Shown: piece after piece, positions 1-7,594 of the stretch
Numbering within the stretch: the first letter of the stretch is position 1
Layout: each line of letters starts with the position of its first letter
Assembly (NCBI RefSeq): GCF_014203325.1
Contig: NZ_JACHIV010000001.1
Location: 1,551,501-1,615,500 of the forward strand
Direction of reading: 5' to 3'
From: Saccharopolyspora gloriosae
Lineage (GTDB): Bacteria; Actinomycetota; Actinomycetes; Mycobacteriales; Pseudonocardiaceae
DNA: 64,000 bases
The notes under the pieces: model-generated
The model's database searches: none
Seen by the model: only the letters and a program-made list of their open reading frames with translations
Told to the model about the DNA's origin: nothing
Made by a program: the position numbers and the translations under genes

Positions 1-341
1 CGTTGAAGCAGCAGGTCGGCGGACGGGAAGTCATGGCAGGGCAATTGCGCCACCTGGCGGAGATGATCGAGAAGTGCCCGGACACGCTGGAGGTGCGGGT
101 CGTTCCGTTCAGTGCCGGTGCGCATGGTGCGTTGGGTGCGTCGACGTTCCACATCCTGTACTTCCCGGACGCACGCCTTCCGCGAGTCGCCTGGCAGGAG
201 AACGTCACCTCGTCCGCTGTGATGGAACATCGGCCCAAGGTCGGGCAGTTCGGCGCCACCTACGCGGAATCGTTGAAATGCGCGGCAGGGCGCCAGGAAT
301 CCTTGGAGATGATCCACCGGGAGCTGGCCGGGTTAGGGTGA
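1..341 (+). CDS. C-terminal part of a DUF5753-domain XRE regulator (5' end outside window)
   Basis: The frame is open to the left edge, so only about the last 112 residues are present. They carry the hallmark of the DUF5753 effector domain of actinobacterial Scr1-type XRE regulators: a GGREVMAGQLRHL segment followed by VRVVPFSAGAHGAL and a strand-rich stretch ending near the stop. The N-terminal helix-turn-helix expected of the family would lie outside the window. A DUF397 gene follows after 4 bp, the usual partner of such regulators. The function as a DNA-binding regulator is inferred from the family; a TTG at 3 is only an internal codon here. Confidence 0.75.
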   Translation, partial: LKQQVGGREVMAGQLRHLAEMIEKCPDTLEVRVVPFSAGAHGALGASTFHILYFPDARLPRVAWQENVTSSAVMEHRPKVGQFGATYAESLKCAAGRQESLEMIHRELAGLG

Positions 342-345
342 TCCG

Positions 346-525
346 GTGGCTCTGGAACAGGCTCGCTGGTTCACCTCCAGCTACACGTCGAACGCTGCGG
401 CTTGCGTGGAGGTCGCGCTGACTCCTGCCGTTGTCGGCATCCGGGACACCAAGGACCGCAGCGGCGGCACCTTGATCGTCGACCGGGAGCGGTGGAACTC
501 CTTCCTGCGGGCCGTCACCCGCTGA
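346..525 (+). CDS. DUF397 small protein
   Basis: This 59-residue protein starts at a GTG 4 bp after the DUF5753 regulator stop. It reads VALEQARWFTSSYTSN, then ACVEVAL, VGIRDTKD and finally WNSFLRAVTR, the pattern of DUF397 (short N-terminal W-x-K/T-S-S-Y-S motif, a CVEVA strand, a V-R-D-S/T-K-D strand and a terminal W-x-x-F helix). DUF397 proteins are usually encoded directly next to XRE/DUF5753 regulators and are thought to act with them, in some cases like an antitoxin/toxin or regulator/partner pair. The aromatic pair at the N-terminus is intact; nothing suggests decay. Confidence 0.8.
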   Translation: MALEQARWFTSSYTSNAAACVEVALTPAVVGIRDTKDRSGGTLIVDRERWNSFLRAVTR

Positions 526-629
526 TCGGCCGGTGGGTCGGCTCACCGGGGGCGGCCGGGATTAGCCCGCGCGTGCGCGGGTAGCCGGGGTGCGGATGTC
601 CTGTCCGCACGAGAACGGAGACGCGCGCG

Positions 630-1154
630 ATGTCGGACCCGCTGGATGCTTCGACGCCCTCGGCCGACGAGGTCGGCCCGGACCCCGAAGACCCGCAGGA
701 CCCGGCCGAACTGCAATCCGCCGGGGACCTCGACGAGGACGAACTCGGCGTCGACCCGCTGGAAGCGGGCGTCGAACCGCCGGAGCACTGGTCGCAGACC
801 ACCGCGGCCAGGCCCACGCCGCGCGAGGAACGCGCAGGCGAGACGCTCGACGAGCGGCTCGCCGAGGAGCGCCCGGAAACCGGTGCCGACCTCGGCGAAC
901 CCCTCGCCGAAGCGCCGCTGAGCGAGCTCGACGAGACCGTGGACGAGCGGGCCGCCCGCGAGGTCGCCGACGGCGCCTCCGGCGAGCGGGTCGCCGCGTC
1001 GGCGGAGATCGACGAGGAATCGGGCGTCGTCCTCGAAGGCGCCGACGTCGAGAACACCGGCCTGTCCGCCGACAGCGGTGAAGGCGAGGTGGCGGAGACC
1101 TCGTCGTCCGCGCCGGAGGAGAACGCGGAGCGGGTGCGGAATGGCGGAGCCTGA
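630..1154 (+). CDS. Acidic low-complexity protein, DUF5709-like
   Basis: 174 residues, extremely rich in Glu, Asp, Ala and Pro and with no hydrophobic segment, so probably soluble and largely disordered. The phrases GETLDERLAEERPE and DELGVDPLEAGVEPPEHW resemble DUF5709, a family of short actinobacterial proteins of unknown role with a conserved LDERLAxExP segment. The ATG at 630 is the first good start. The reading frame overlaps the next gene by 14 bp, which suggests translational coupling with the hydrolase. No enzymatic motif is visible and no function is assigned. Confidence 0.65.
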   Translation: MSDPLDASTPSADEVGPDPEDPQDPAELQSAGDLDEDELGVDPLEAGVEPPEHWSQTTAARPTPREERAGETLDERLAEERPETGADLGEPLAEAPLSELDETVDERAAREVADGASGERVAASAEIDEESGVVLEGADVENTGLSADSGEGEVAETSSSAPEENAERVRNGGA

Positions 1155-1788
1155 GCAGGTCTCGCTCCCGGCGGTGCACGGCGCCAGCGCCCTCACCGGT
1201 GACCTGGCGCTGCCGCACGACGAGGCGCCGCTGGTGATCTTCGCGCACGGCAGCGGCTCCTCCCGGCACAGCGAGCGCAACCGGTGGGTCGCCGCGCGGT
1301 TGCAGGAAGCGGGCTTCGGCACGCTGCTGATGGACCTGCTCACCGACGAGGAGTGCGAGCGCGACGCGCACGGCGAGATGCGCTTCAACATCCCGCTGCT
1401 CACGGTGCGGGTGCTCGGCGTCCTCGACTGGTGGGGGCGACCGGCCGGGCTGTTCGGCGCGAGCACCGGTGCCGCCGCGGCGCTCGGCGCCGCCGCGCGC
1501 AGGCCCGACGGGGTGCGAGCGGTGGTGTCCCGAGGGGGCAGGCCGGACCTCGCGACCGGGCCGCTGGCCGAGCTGCGGGCGCCGACGCTGCTCATCGTGG
1601 GCGGTGCCGATCCCGAGGTGCTGGAGCTCAACCGCCGGGCCGCCGCCGGGCTCACCGCGCCGCACGAGCTCCACGTCGTCGACGGCGCGACCCACCTCTT
1701 CGAGGAGCCGGGCGCGCTCGACCGGGTCGCCGGGGAGGCCTGCGAGTGGTTCACCGCCCACCTGGCCGCGCCGTCGCCGTCGAGGTGA
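1141..1788 (+). CDS. Alpha/beta hydrolase, dienelactone-hydrolase-like
   Basis: 215 residues. The fold is recognised by FAHGSGSSRHSERNR near residues 34-48 (oxyanion region), the nucleophile elbow GASTG with Ser108, an acid in GGADPEV (Asp157) and His185 in GATHLFEEP, giving a complete Ser-Asp-His triad. This subfamily also occurs fused to or next to phosphoribosyltransferases in actinobacteria; here it stands alone behind a DUF5709-like gene that it overlaps by 14 bp. The ATG at 1141 matches the family's N-terminus and is preferred over upstream in-frame codons. The substrate cannot be told from sequence. Confidence 0.8.
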   Translation: MAEPEQVSLPAVHGASALTGDLALPHDEAPLVIFAHGSGSSRHSERNRWVAARLQEAGFGTLLMDLLTDEECERDAHGEMRFNIPLLTVRVLGVLDWWGRPAGLFGASTGAAAALGAAARRPDGVRAVVSRGGRPDLATGPLAELRAPTLLIVGGADPEVLELNRRAAAGLTAPHELHVVDGATHLFEEPGALDRVAGEACEWFTAHLAAPSPSR

Positions 1789-1841
1789 CCGCGCCGCCGC
1801 CTTGAGTGCCCCTTCTTGGAATCCACTTCCCGATCTGTGTA

Positions 1842-1861
1842 GACTTTCCATATAGAAAGTC
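1842..1861. promoter_or_regulatory. Inverted repeat, candidate operator of the membrane protein/HTH operon
   Basis: Perfect 7-bp arms GACTTTC and GAAAGTC separated by CATATA, 21 bp before the ATG of the membrane protein gene. It is an AT-rich island in a GC-rich context and overlaps where a promoter -10 region would be. The second gene of the operon encodes a winged-helix regulator, so autoregulation through this site is a natural inference. Confidence 0.55.
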
Positions 1862-1882
1862 AACACGACGGGAGACCGCCCG

Positions 1883-2347
1883 ATGTCTGATTCACCCGAG
1901 CTCGACCAGGTCGCCGAAGTGCGCCGCAAGCTCGCCGCCCACGCGCAGTACCCCCTGCTCTACTGGGCGCTGCTCGGCGTCGTCGTGATGCTCGTGTCCG
2001 GCCTCCCGATCTGGTCGGCCTGGCTGCCCGACGGCGGCTACTACCTCCAGTGGGCGATGGCCGCGATCGCCCTCGGCTCGGCCCTCTACGCGCGGCGGCG
2101 GCGGAGCCGCACCGGCGTCCACCTCCCCAAGCGGTCCGGTTCCTACCCCAGCGCCTGGCCGTTCTGGGTGATCAGCCTCGTGATCTTGGCCGTCGGGTTC
2201 GCGGTGGTGACCGTGCTGGTCCGCCACGACCAGCTCGTGATCGCGCTGCTGGTGCTCCCGATCCTGGCGGTCGGCGTGGTCGCCACCGAGTTCAAGACCC
2301 GGGCGATGATGGCCCGCGACATCGAAGAAGGCCGGGTCCGGTCGTGA
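1883..2347 (+). CDS. Four-helix integral membrane protein of unknown function
   Basis: 154 residues. After a charged N-terminus (EVRRKLAAH) there are hydrophobic segments at roughly residues 25-45, 57-72, 92-113 and 117-137, separated by a basic loop (ARRRRSRT). The C-terminus is charged and cytoplasmic by the positive-inside rule. I recognise no named family with certainty. The stop codon overlaps the GTG of a winged-helix regulator by 4 bp, and a 20-bp dyad lies upstream. Small membrane protein plus adjacent winged-helix repressor is a common actinobacterial pairing in which the regulator controls its own membrane partner. Confidence 0.75.
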   Translation: MSDSPELDQVAEVRRKLAAHAQYPLLYWALLGVVVMLVSGLPIWSAWLPDGGYYLQWAMAAIALGSALYARRRRSRTGVHLPKRSGSYPSAWPFWVISLVILAVGFAVVTVLVRHDQLVIALLVLPILAVGVVATEFKTRAMMARDIEEGRVRS

Positions 2348-2655
2348 GCGGAGACGACCGGGCCGACGGTCGCGAACCGGTCTTCGAGACCGGACCCCGG
2401 CTGGCGCTGTGCGCGCTGCTGCAAGGCGCAGACTGGGTCGAGTTCCGGACCGCCCGCGACATGCTGGGCGTCAGCGACTCCGCGATCTCCAAGCACAGCC
2501 GCACCCTCGAAGACGCCGGCTACCTCGAAGTCCGCAAGGGCTCGGTGGGCCGCAAACCCCGCACCTGGTTCCGGCTCACGCCGTCCGGGCGGGACGCCCT
2601 GCGCGGCCACCTCGACTGGCTCGCGCAACTCCGCCACGCCCTCGACCCGAACTGA
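2344..2655 (+). CDS. Winged-helix transcriptional regulator (PF13601-type)
   Basis: 103 residues from a GTG that overlaps the upstream stop (GTGA). The sequence RTARDMLGVSDSAISKHSRTLEDAGYLEVRKG is a helix-turn-helix with recognition helix SDSAISKHSRTL, and the following GRKPRTWFRLTPSGRDAL is the wing typical of the MarR-related PF13601 domain. It has no effector domain beyond the winged helix, so it probably acts as a dimeric repressor. Coupling to the membrane protein and the palindrome at 1842-1861 suggest local autoregulation. The ligand is unknown. Confidence 0.85.
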   Translation: MSGDDRADGREPVFETGPRLALCALLQGADWVEFRTARDMLGVSDSAISKHSRTLEDAGYLEVRKGSVGRKPRTWFRLTPSGRDALRGHLDWLAQLRHALDPN

Positions 2656-2696
2656 GCGCGGGGTTGCCGCGGGCAGTGCGCGGGTAGGCCGGGGCC

Positions 2697-3479
2697 GTGC
2701 CAGAACTGCCGGACGTCGAAGGATTCCGCCGGGTCGCCGAGCGCGCGACGGGGCGGACCGTGTACGAGGTCGAAGTGCGCGACGCGCAGGTGCTGCGCGG
2801 AGTCTCGGAATCCGAGTTCCGCGCGGCGATGCGCGGAACGCGGCTCGGCACCCCGTGGCGGCACGGCAAGTGGCTCGCACTGCCCACCGGTGAGCGGTTC
2901 CCGCAGCTGCTGCTGCACTTCGGCATGACCGGCCGCCTGCTGTGGTGCGACCCCGGCGACGAGCTCCACGCCCACGACCGCGTGCTGCTGCGCTGCGACG
3001 GCGGGGACCTGCGGTACCGGGACATGCGCAAGCTCACCGGACTGCACCTGGCACGCGAGCGGGCCGACGTCGACGCGCTGCTCGGCGACCTCGGCCCGGA
3101 CGCGCTCGCCGCCTCCGCCGCCGACTACCGGCGCCGGATCACCCGCACCAGGCGCGGCGTCAAATCCGCGCTGATGGACCAGGCGGTGCTCGCGGGTCTC
3201 GGCAACCTCACCGTCGACGAGGTGCTGTGGCAGTCGCACATCCACCCCGCCCGCGGCACCCGCGAACTCAGCTCGGACGACCTCTCCCGGCTCAGCAGGC
3301 GAGCCCACGCGGTGCTGCGCCAGTCCGCGAAGGTCGCGCACGTCCCGGACCGGCCGTCCTGGCTCACCGGTCACCGCGACGAGCCGGACCCGCACTGCCC
3401 GCGCTGCACCACCGCACTCACCCGGAGCACCACAGCAGGCAGGACCACCTACCACTGCCCCCACTGCCAACCCCTGTGA
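2697..3479 (+). CDS. Fpg/Nei-family DNA glycosylase/AP lyase
   Basis: 260 residues from GTG. The N-terminus PELPDVEGF supplies the catalytic Pro (exposed after Met removal) and the Glu that define the family. The helix-two-turn-helix region contains LAGLGNLTVDEVLWQSHIHP, and a C-terminal zinc finger is seen as CPRC (Cys234, Cys237) and CPHC (Cys254, Cys257). All expected residues are present, so it should excise oxidised bases and nick the abasic site. The VEGFRRV start differs from classical MutM (VET), pointing to one of the additional actinobacterial Fpg/Nei paralogues rather than the main MutM. Confidence 0.9.
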   Translation: MPELPDVEGFRRVAERATGRTVYEVEVRDAQVLRGVSESEFRAAMRGTRLGTPWRHGKWLALPTGERFPQLLLHFGMTGRLLWCDPGDELHAHDRVLLRCDGGDLRYRDMRKLTGLHLARERADVDALLGDLGPDALAASAADYRRRITRTRRGVKSALMDQAVLAGLGNLTVDEVLWQSHIHPARGTRELSSDDLSRLSRRAHAVLRQSAKVAHVPDRPSWLTGHRDEPDPHCPRCTTALTRSTTAGRTTYHCPHCQPL

Positions 3480-3507
3480 GTCGCCCGGCTTGCGCAGGGG
3501 TCGTTTG

Positions 3508-3571
3508 GCGGGTTCTCAGGTTGCTTTGGTGGTCGCTGCTCAGCGGCTTCGCCGCTGACAGGACAACCACC
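3508..3571 (+). repeat. Decayed partial copy of the dispersed hairpin element
   Basis: Lies in the gap between the convergent glycosylase and MerR genes. It retains the GGGTTCTCAG end motif and a tail with the hairpin CAGCGGC-TTC-GCCGCTG (3541-3557) flanked by GGTGGTC and GAC..ACCACC, matching the tail of the copy at 51.9-52.1 kb. The long stem-loop core is missing. Confidence 0.55.
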
Positions 3572-3614
3572 GGTCGCGACGATCACCTGGGAAGCCAAGG
3601 TCAAAGGTAGGTGG

Positions 3615-4469
3615 TCAGGTGGTGGGCGCGTCTTGGGTGGAGAGTTCTTCTGCCAGTTCCATGCAGCGCAGCCGGGCCGGGGAGATGTCGTAGGGCAGCT
3701 TGGTGGTGGCTTCGAACGCGCTCATGGAGTCGGTCTCGTCCTCGGCGGGGTGCGCGGCGTCCCAGGCTTCGAAGAGGGCATCGTCGTCCTCGTCCAGACC
3801 GGATCGCTCGATGGCGGCGTGCAGGGCGCTCTCGAAGGCGTGCCGCTCGGCGGCCACTTGCGCCACTCGCGGATCGTCGACGGCGACGCCGTCGTCGAGC
3901 GCCTCCTCGGCCGCGTCGACGCGGTCGGATTCCTCCCGCAGCGCGGGGTGCGCGGCCAGCGCGATGAAGCGGGTGGCCCGGACGGCCGCACCGAGCGGGC
4001 CGAAGATCCGCTCGGTGACCAGCAGACCGTCCAGGTCCTCCTGGCGCAGGGAGTCCGCGGGCAGGCCCTTGAGGCGATCGGTGACGAAGTCGGAGAGCAG
4101 GCCCAACCGGCTTCCTTCGGTGCGCATCCGCTGCACGGCGGTCCGCTGCCGCCGCAATTCCGCCTCCTGCGCGGCGAGGGTCCCCGCCAGCCGTTCCAGG
4201 ACGCCTGCGACGCCCGCTTCGCCGTCCGCGCCGGTGGTAGAGGCGGTGCGGATGTCGTCCAGGGCGATGCCGGCGTCGGCCATCTTGCGGATCCACAGCA
4301 AGCGGATCATGTCCTCGTACCCGTAGCGGCGGCGGCCGTCGCCACCCCGCTCCGGCTCGGGGAGCAGGCCGATCTCGTGGTAGTGGCGAATCGCCCGCGG
4401 CGTGGTGCCGACGAAGGCCGCCGCGTCACCGATCTTGACCTGACGGGGCGGCATGAAAGACGAGTGCAC
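3615..4469 (-). CDS. MerR-family transcriptional regulator
   Basis: About 284 residues. A MerR-type winged helix is at the N-terminus: VKIGDAAAFVGTTPRAIRHYHEIGLLPEPERGGDGRRRYG, followed by IRLLWIRKMADAGIALDDIR. A coiled-coil region rich in Glu/Arg/Gln (LAAQEAELRRQRTAVQRMR) and an unclassified helical C-terminal domain of about 170 residues follow. I place the start at the GTG at 4469 because GAGGAAGG lies about 10 bp upstream; an ATG five codons later (4454) has no such site. No cysteine metal-binding set is obvious, so a metal sensor is unlikely. Ligand and target are unknown. Confidence 0.85.
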   Translation of the reverse strand: MHSSFMPPRQVKIGDAAAFVGTTPRAIRHYHEIGLLPEPERGGDGRRRYGYEDMIRLLWIRKMADAGIALDDIRTASTTGADGEAGVAGVLERLAGTLAAQEAELRRQRTAVQRMRTEGSRLGLLSDFVTDRLKGLPADSLRQEDLDGLLVTERIFGPLGAAVRATRFIALAAHPALREESDRVDAAEEALDDGVAVDDPRVAQVAAERHAFESALHAAIERSGLDEDDDALFEAWDAAHPAEDETDSMSAFEATTKLPYDISPARLRCMELAEELSTQDAPTT

Positions 4470-4672
4470 GAGCGGGAACCCTTCCTCACGGCATCGGGAC
4501 GTCGAGTCCACCGGACCACATGCCGTCGCGGAAGGTGCAACCCCGAACGCGCCCGCCGACGCCTGCGCCCCCGCGTTGCGCCGTGGCACCGGTGCGCTTC
4601 CCGGCGGCGATCAGCGACGACAGCCCCTGCCACGCCTCCGCTCGCCCATCGCGAGTCGGCGCGGCGAGCCGT

Positions 4673-5800
4673 TCACCCCGGGGAGCTCGGCAGGGTCGCC
4701 GGGCCGCGGTGGCGGAAGTTGCCGCGCCAGGTGGCGGTCTCCGGGGTGACGGCGAGGGAGAGTCCGGGGCGGGCCTCGCGCAGCGCCTCCACGGCCGCCA
4801 CCGCGATCACCCGGGTCAGGGCCGATGCGGGGCAGGCGTGGATGCCGTGGCCGAGGCTCAGGTGCGGGTTCGGGGAGCGCTCCGGGGAGAACGCCTCCGC
4901 GTCGTCGAAGACGTGCTCGTCGCGGTTCGCCGAGGCCAGCGACAGCAGCAGCGTGTCCCCGGCGGGAACGGTGACGCCGTCGACGGTCAGCTCCGCCAGC
5001 GCGTAGCGGGGAGCGGCGAGCAGCTGCGGCGGGTGGAAGCGCAGCACCTCCTCCACGCCCTGATCGAGCGAGGCGCCGGTCCCGAGCAGGCGCAGCACCG
5101 CCGACGACACCGCGTGCACCATGATCTCGTACCAGACGAACAGCAGGTAGAACACCATGCTGGTGAGCTCGTCGGAGTCGAGCCGCTCTCCGGCGCGAGC
5201 GGTGAGCAGCCCGGACAGCAACGTCCCATCCGGCGGTGCGGACCCCAGCGCGCCGCCGATGATCCGCCGCATGTCGTGCATCGTGTCCCGCGCGCGCGGC
5301 TCCGAACCGGGGGAGTGGCGCAGCAGCGCGTCCGCCCACGCCGCGAAGTCCCGCCGCGCCTCGGCGGGCAGCGGCAGCAGCTCGGCGATGACCCGCACCG
5401 GCAGCACCACGGCGAAATCGGCGACCAGGTCCACGTCCGCGGGCAGCGAACGGGCGAGTTCTCCCGCCACCGCACGCACTTCCGGCGCCATCGCTCGCAC
5501 CCGCTGCGCGGTGAAGCTCGGCGCGATCTCCCGGCGCAGCCGGGTGTGCCGGGGCGGATCGCTGTTGAGCAGGTGCGCGTCCAGCTGCGGCGGCAGGTCG
5601 AAACCCGCGTAGTCCGCGCCGTTCGAGTGCTCCCGGTTCAGCGCGAGCCGCTGATCGCCGAGCAAGCCGCGCACGTCGGCGTAGCGGGTGAGCAGCCACG
5701 CCTCCGGGCCGTCCGGGGTGCGGACGCGGTGCACCGGGCCCGCGGCGCGCAGCTCGGCGAGCGCGGCGAACGGATCGGACGCGGTGAAGAGGTCGGTCAC
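4673..5800 (-). CDS. Cytochrome P450 with atypical I-helix
   Basis: 375 residues from a GTG overlapping the upstream stop by 4 bp. The haem loop is LSLGHGIHACPAS with Cys323 as thiolate ligand (the usual Phe seven before Cys is Leu) and the K-helix ExxR is EVLR (251-254). The I-helix, normally A-G-x-E/D-T-T, reads VWYEIM at 222-227: the acidic residue is kept, but the Ala-Gly kink and the oxygen-activating Thr are replaced by bulky side chains. It is the last gene of an operon with an XRE regulator, an ImmA/IrrE-like protease and a membrane protein. Oxygen activation may be altered or absent. Substrate unknown. Confidence 0.88.
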   Translation of the reverse strand: MTDLFTASDPFAALAELRAAGPVHRVRTPDGPEAWLLTRYADVRGLLGDQRLALNREHSNGADYAGFDLPPQLDAHLLNSDPPRHTRLRREIAPSFTAQRVRAMAPEVRAVAGELARSLPADVDLVADFAVVLPVRVIAELLPLPAEARRDFAAWADALLRHSPGSEPRARDTMHDMRRIIGGALGSAPPDGTLLSGLLTARAGERLDSDELTSMVFYLLFVWYEIMVHAVSSAVLRLLGTGASLDQGVEEVLRFHPPQLLAAPRYALAELTVDGVTVPAGDTLLLSLASANRDEHVFDDAEAFSPERSPNPHLSLGHGIHACPASALTRVIAVAAVEALREARPGLSLAVTPETATWRGNFRHRGPATLPSSPG

Positions 5801-7032
5801 GAAGGGGATTCCGTTCCTGCCGTGGGACGAGCCGGGGCGAGTTCGGCCAGCACGTCCCGGACCACCGGGTGCGGGCCGGTGAAGGCCTCGCCGATCAAGC
5901 ACAGCCAGTGCAGCTCCTCGGCCAGATCACGCCGCGGATCCTGCTCCGGGAAGCGCCACACCGCTGCTTCGGCACCGTCCATGCCGACGTCCTCGCGGAT
6001 CATGGCGCTGCCCGAACCGGGCCGCTCACCGGCTTCGTGGGCGCGCAGCCCGGCGGCGATGCGCGCGGCCTCGATCGTCGCGGCGCGCTCATCGCCGGTG
6101 AGGCCGGCGCGGTCGGCGTGGCGCTCGGCCACCGCGACGACCCGCGGATCCAGGTACGGGCGCAACTCGCGCAGCAGGTCGTCGGTGGCGATCAGCCAGC
6201 GGTACTCCGCCGACTCCAGCCGGGTGTTGCGCACCAGCTCCGGATCCAGCGGGCGCAACGCCTGCAGCATCGGGCGCAGGTACCGGCGGGCCCGCCAGCG
6301 CCGCAGCAGACGCGGCATCGACGGCAGCACGTAGCCCACCGCCATCACGCTCGCCCCGGCGGTCGCGCTGACCGGCGCCACCACCGTGCTCACCACGGCC
6401 AGGTCCCCGCCGAGCCACGTGGCCGCGACCGCGACGACCTTCAGCGCCGAATACCCCAGGCCGAGCGCGACGCCGATCGGCACCAGCGTCACCCCCAGCC
6501 GCAGCCAGCGATCCCGCGCGTGCGGGCGGATCCGCAGGCAGATCAGCGCGCTGCGCACCAGGCCCAGCGAGTACGCGCCCAAGTACACCGCGAGGAAGAC
6601 GGCGATCTCCGCGACGCCCGAGTAGTGCGCGTCGAAGTCCAGCACGTGCGCCGCGTCGTGCACCGGGGCGACCGCGAACAGCAGGGCCATCACGACCAGC
6701 ACCGCCGTCGTGCCCAGCACCAGCGTCCGGCCCGCGGGCACCGCCGACTCCCTGTCCCGCGCCAGGTTCACCGAGCACACCTGCAACGACGCGGTGCACA
6801 GCACGATCGACGAGTACACCGCCAGCGTCGACAGGTTCGGCACCCCGGACGCGGCGCCGACCGCCAGGTACACACCGGGGATGGCGAAGTTGAACCCCGA
6901 CGCCACGAACAGCAGCGCCAACGTGATCGCGCCCAGCCGCGGATCCCGCGGATCGCGCAGGAAATCGCGCAACTTCCAGAGGAACGCGCTCAACTGCAGC
7001 AGCAGGGCCAGCGGGTACAGGACGGAGAACAC
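5797..7032 (-). CDS. MAB_1171c-type (DUF6545) multi-pass membrane protein
   Basis: 411 residues. The first about 250 residues contain some seven hydrophobic helices (for example LALLLQLSAFLW, ITLALLFVASGF and LVLGTTAVLVVMALLFAVA). A soluble C-terminal half of about 165 residues includes RYLRPMLQALRPLDPELV and EYRWLIATDDLLRELRPYLD. This arrangement matches the MAB_1171c family of putative transporters/sensors that is repeatedly encoded beside XRE regulators and IrrE-like proteases in actinobacteria. It lies 4 bp after the protease gene and its stop overlaps the P450 start. Its role is not established; receptor or scaffold is as likely as transport. Confidence 0.8.
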   Translation of the reverse strand: MFSVLYPLALLLQLSAFLWKLRDFLRDPRDPRLGAITLALLFVASGFNFAIPGVYLAVGAASGVPNLSTLAVYSSIVLCTASLQVCSVNLARDRESAVPAGRTLVLGTTAVLVVMALLFAVAPVHDAAHVLDFDAHYSGVAEIAVFLAVYLGAYSLGLVRSALICLRIRPHARDRWLRLGVTLVPIGVALGLGYSALKVVAVAATWLGGDLAVVSTVVAPVSATAGASVMAVGYVLPSMPRLLRRWRARRYLRPMLQALRPLDPELVRNTRLESAEYRWLIATDDLLRELRPYLDPRVVAVAERHADRAGLTGDERAATIEAARIAAGLRAHEAGERPGSGSAMIREDVGMDGAEAAVWRFPEQDPRRDLAEELHWLCLIGEAFTGPHPVVRDVLAELAPARPTAGTESPS

Positions 7033-7036
7033 CGGA

Positions 7037-7594
7037 TCACCCGAGGGTCGACTGGAAGCGGCGCAGGATCTCCCGCGCCTCGTCGGGCACCTGCTGCGCC
7101 TGCGGCGACTCCCACGAGCTGATCCGCCGCATCGCGACCGAGGCCATCATCTCCGCCGCGGCCTCCTCCTGCGCCGAACAACCCGTGCGGGTCAGCACGC
7201 GGTCGAGCACCTCCGGCGGCAGCTCGCCGAACAGCGAACGCAGCGCAGGAGCGGGATCGGACAGCGGACGCCCGACGTGGCCCCACAGCAGGTGCATCAG
7301 CTCATGCAACCAGATGTGCCAGCGGTGCCAGCGAGTGGTGCGCGCGTCCGCCACGATGATCACGCAGCCCTCCGGCAGCAGCGCCAGGCCGCTCGGAGCG
7401 CGCGGCGGCAGTTCCACCGCCGCGAAGTAGATGTCGCGGCCCAGGTGCTCGCGCGCCCGCTCCAGCAGCTGCTGCGCGGTGAACCGGCGCGGCAGGCCGA
7501 GCGCGTCGAGCCGCTTCCCGCTGCGCCACCGCAGCAATCGGCGCGAACCGCTCCACGCCGAGCTCTTCCCGTCGTCCCACACCAGCAGTCTCAC
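7037..7594 (-). CDS. ImmA/IrrE-like zinc metallopeptidase
   Basis: 185 residues. The zinc motif HELMH is at 97-101 (WLHELMHLLWGH), with a later EEAAAEMMAS helix offering the third ligand, as in ImmA/IrrE proteases that cleave partner regulators. Its ATG overlaps the stop of the XRE gene by 4 bp, so the two are translationally coupled. In ImmA/ImmR and IrrE/DdrO pairs the protease inactivates the XRE repressor after a signal; the same logic is a reasonable inference here. In this membrane-protein-linked subfamily the peptidase is often annotated as a toxin subunit. Confidence 0.82.
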   Translation of the reverse strand: MRLLVWDDGKSSAWSGSRRLLRWRSGKRLDALGLPRRFTAQQLLERAREHLGRDIYFAAVELPPRAPSGLALLPEGCVIIVADARTTRWHRWHIWLHELMHLLWGHVGRPLSDPAPALRSLFGELPPEVLDRVLTRTGCSAQEEAAAEMMASVAMRRISSWESPQAQQVPDEAREILRRFQSTLG

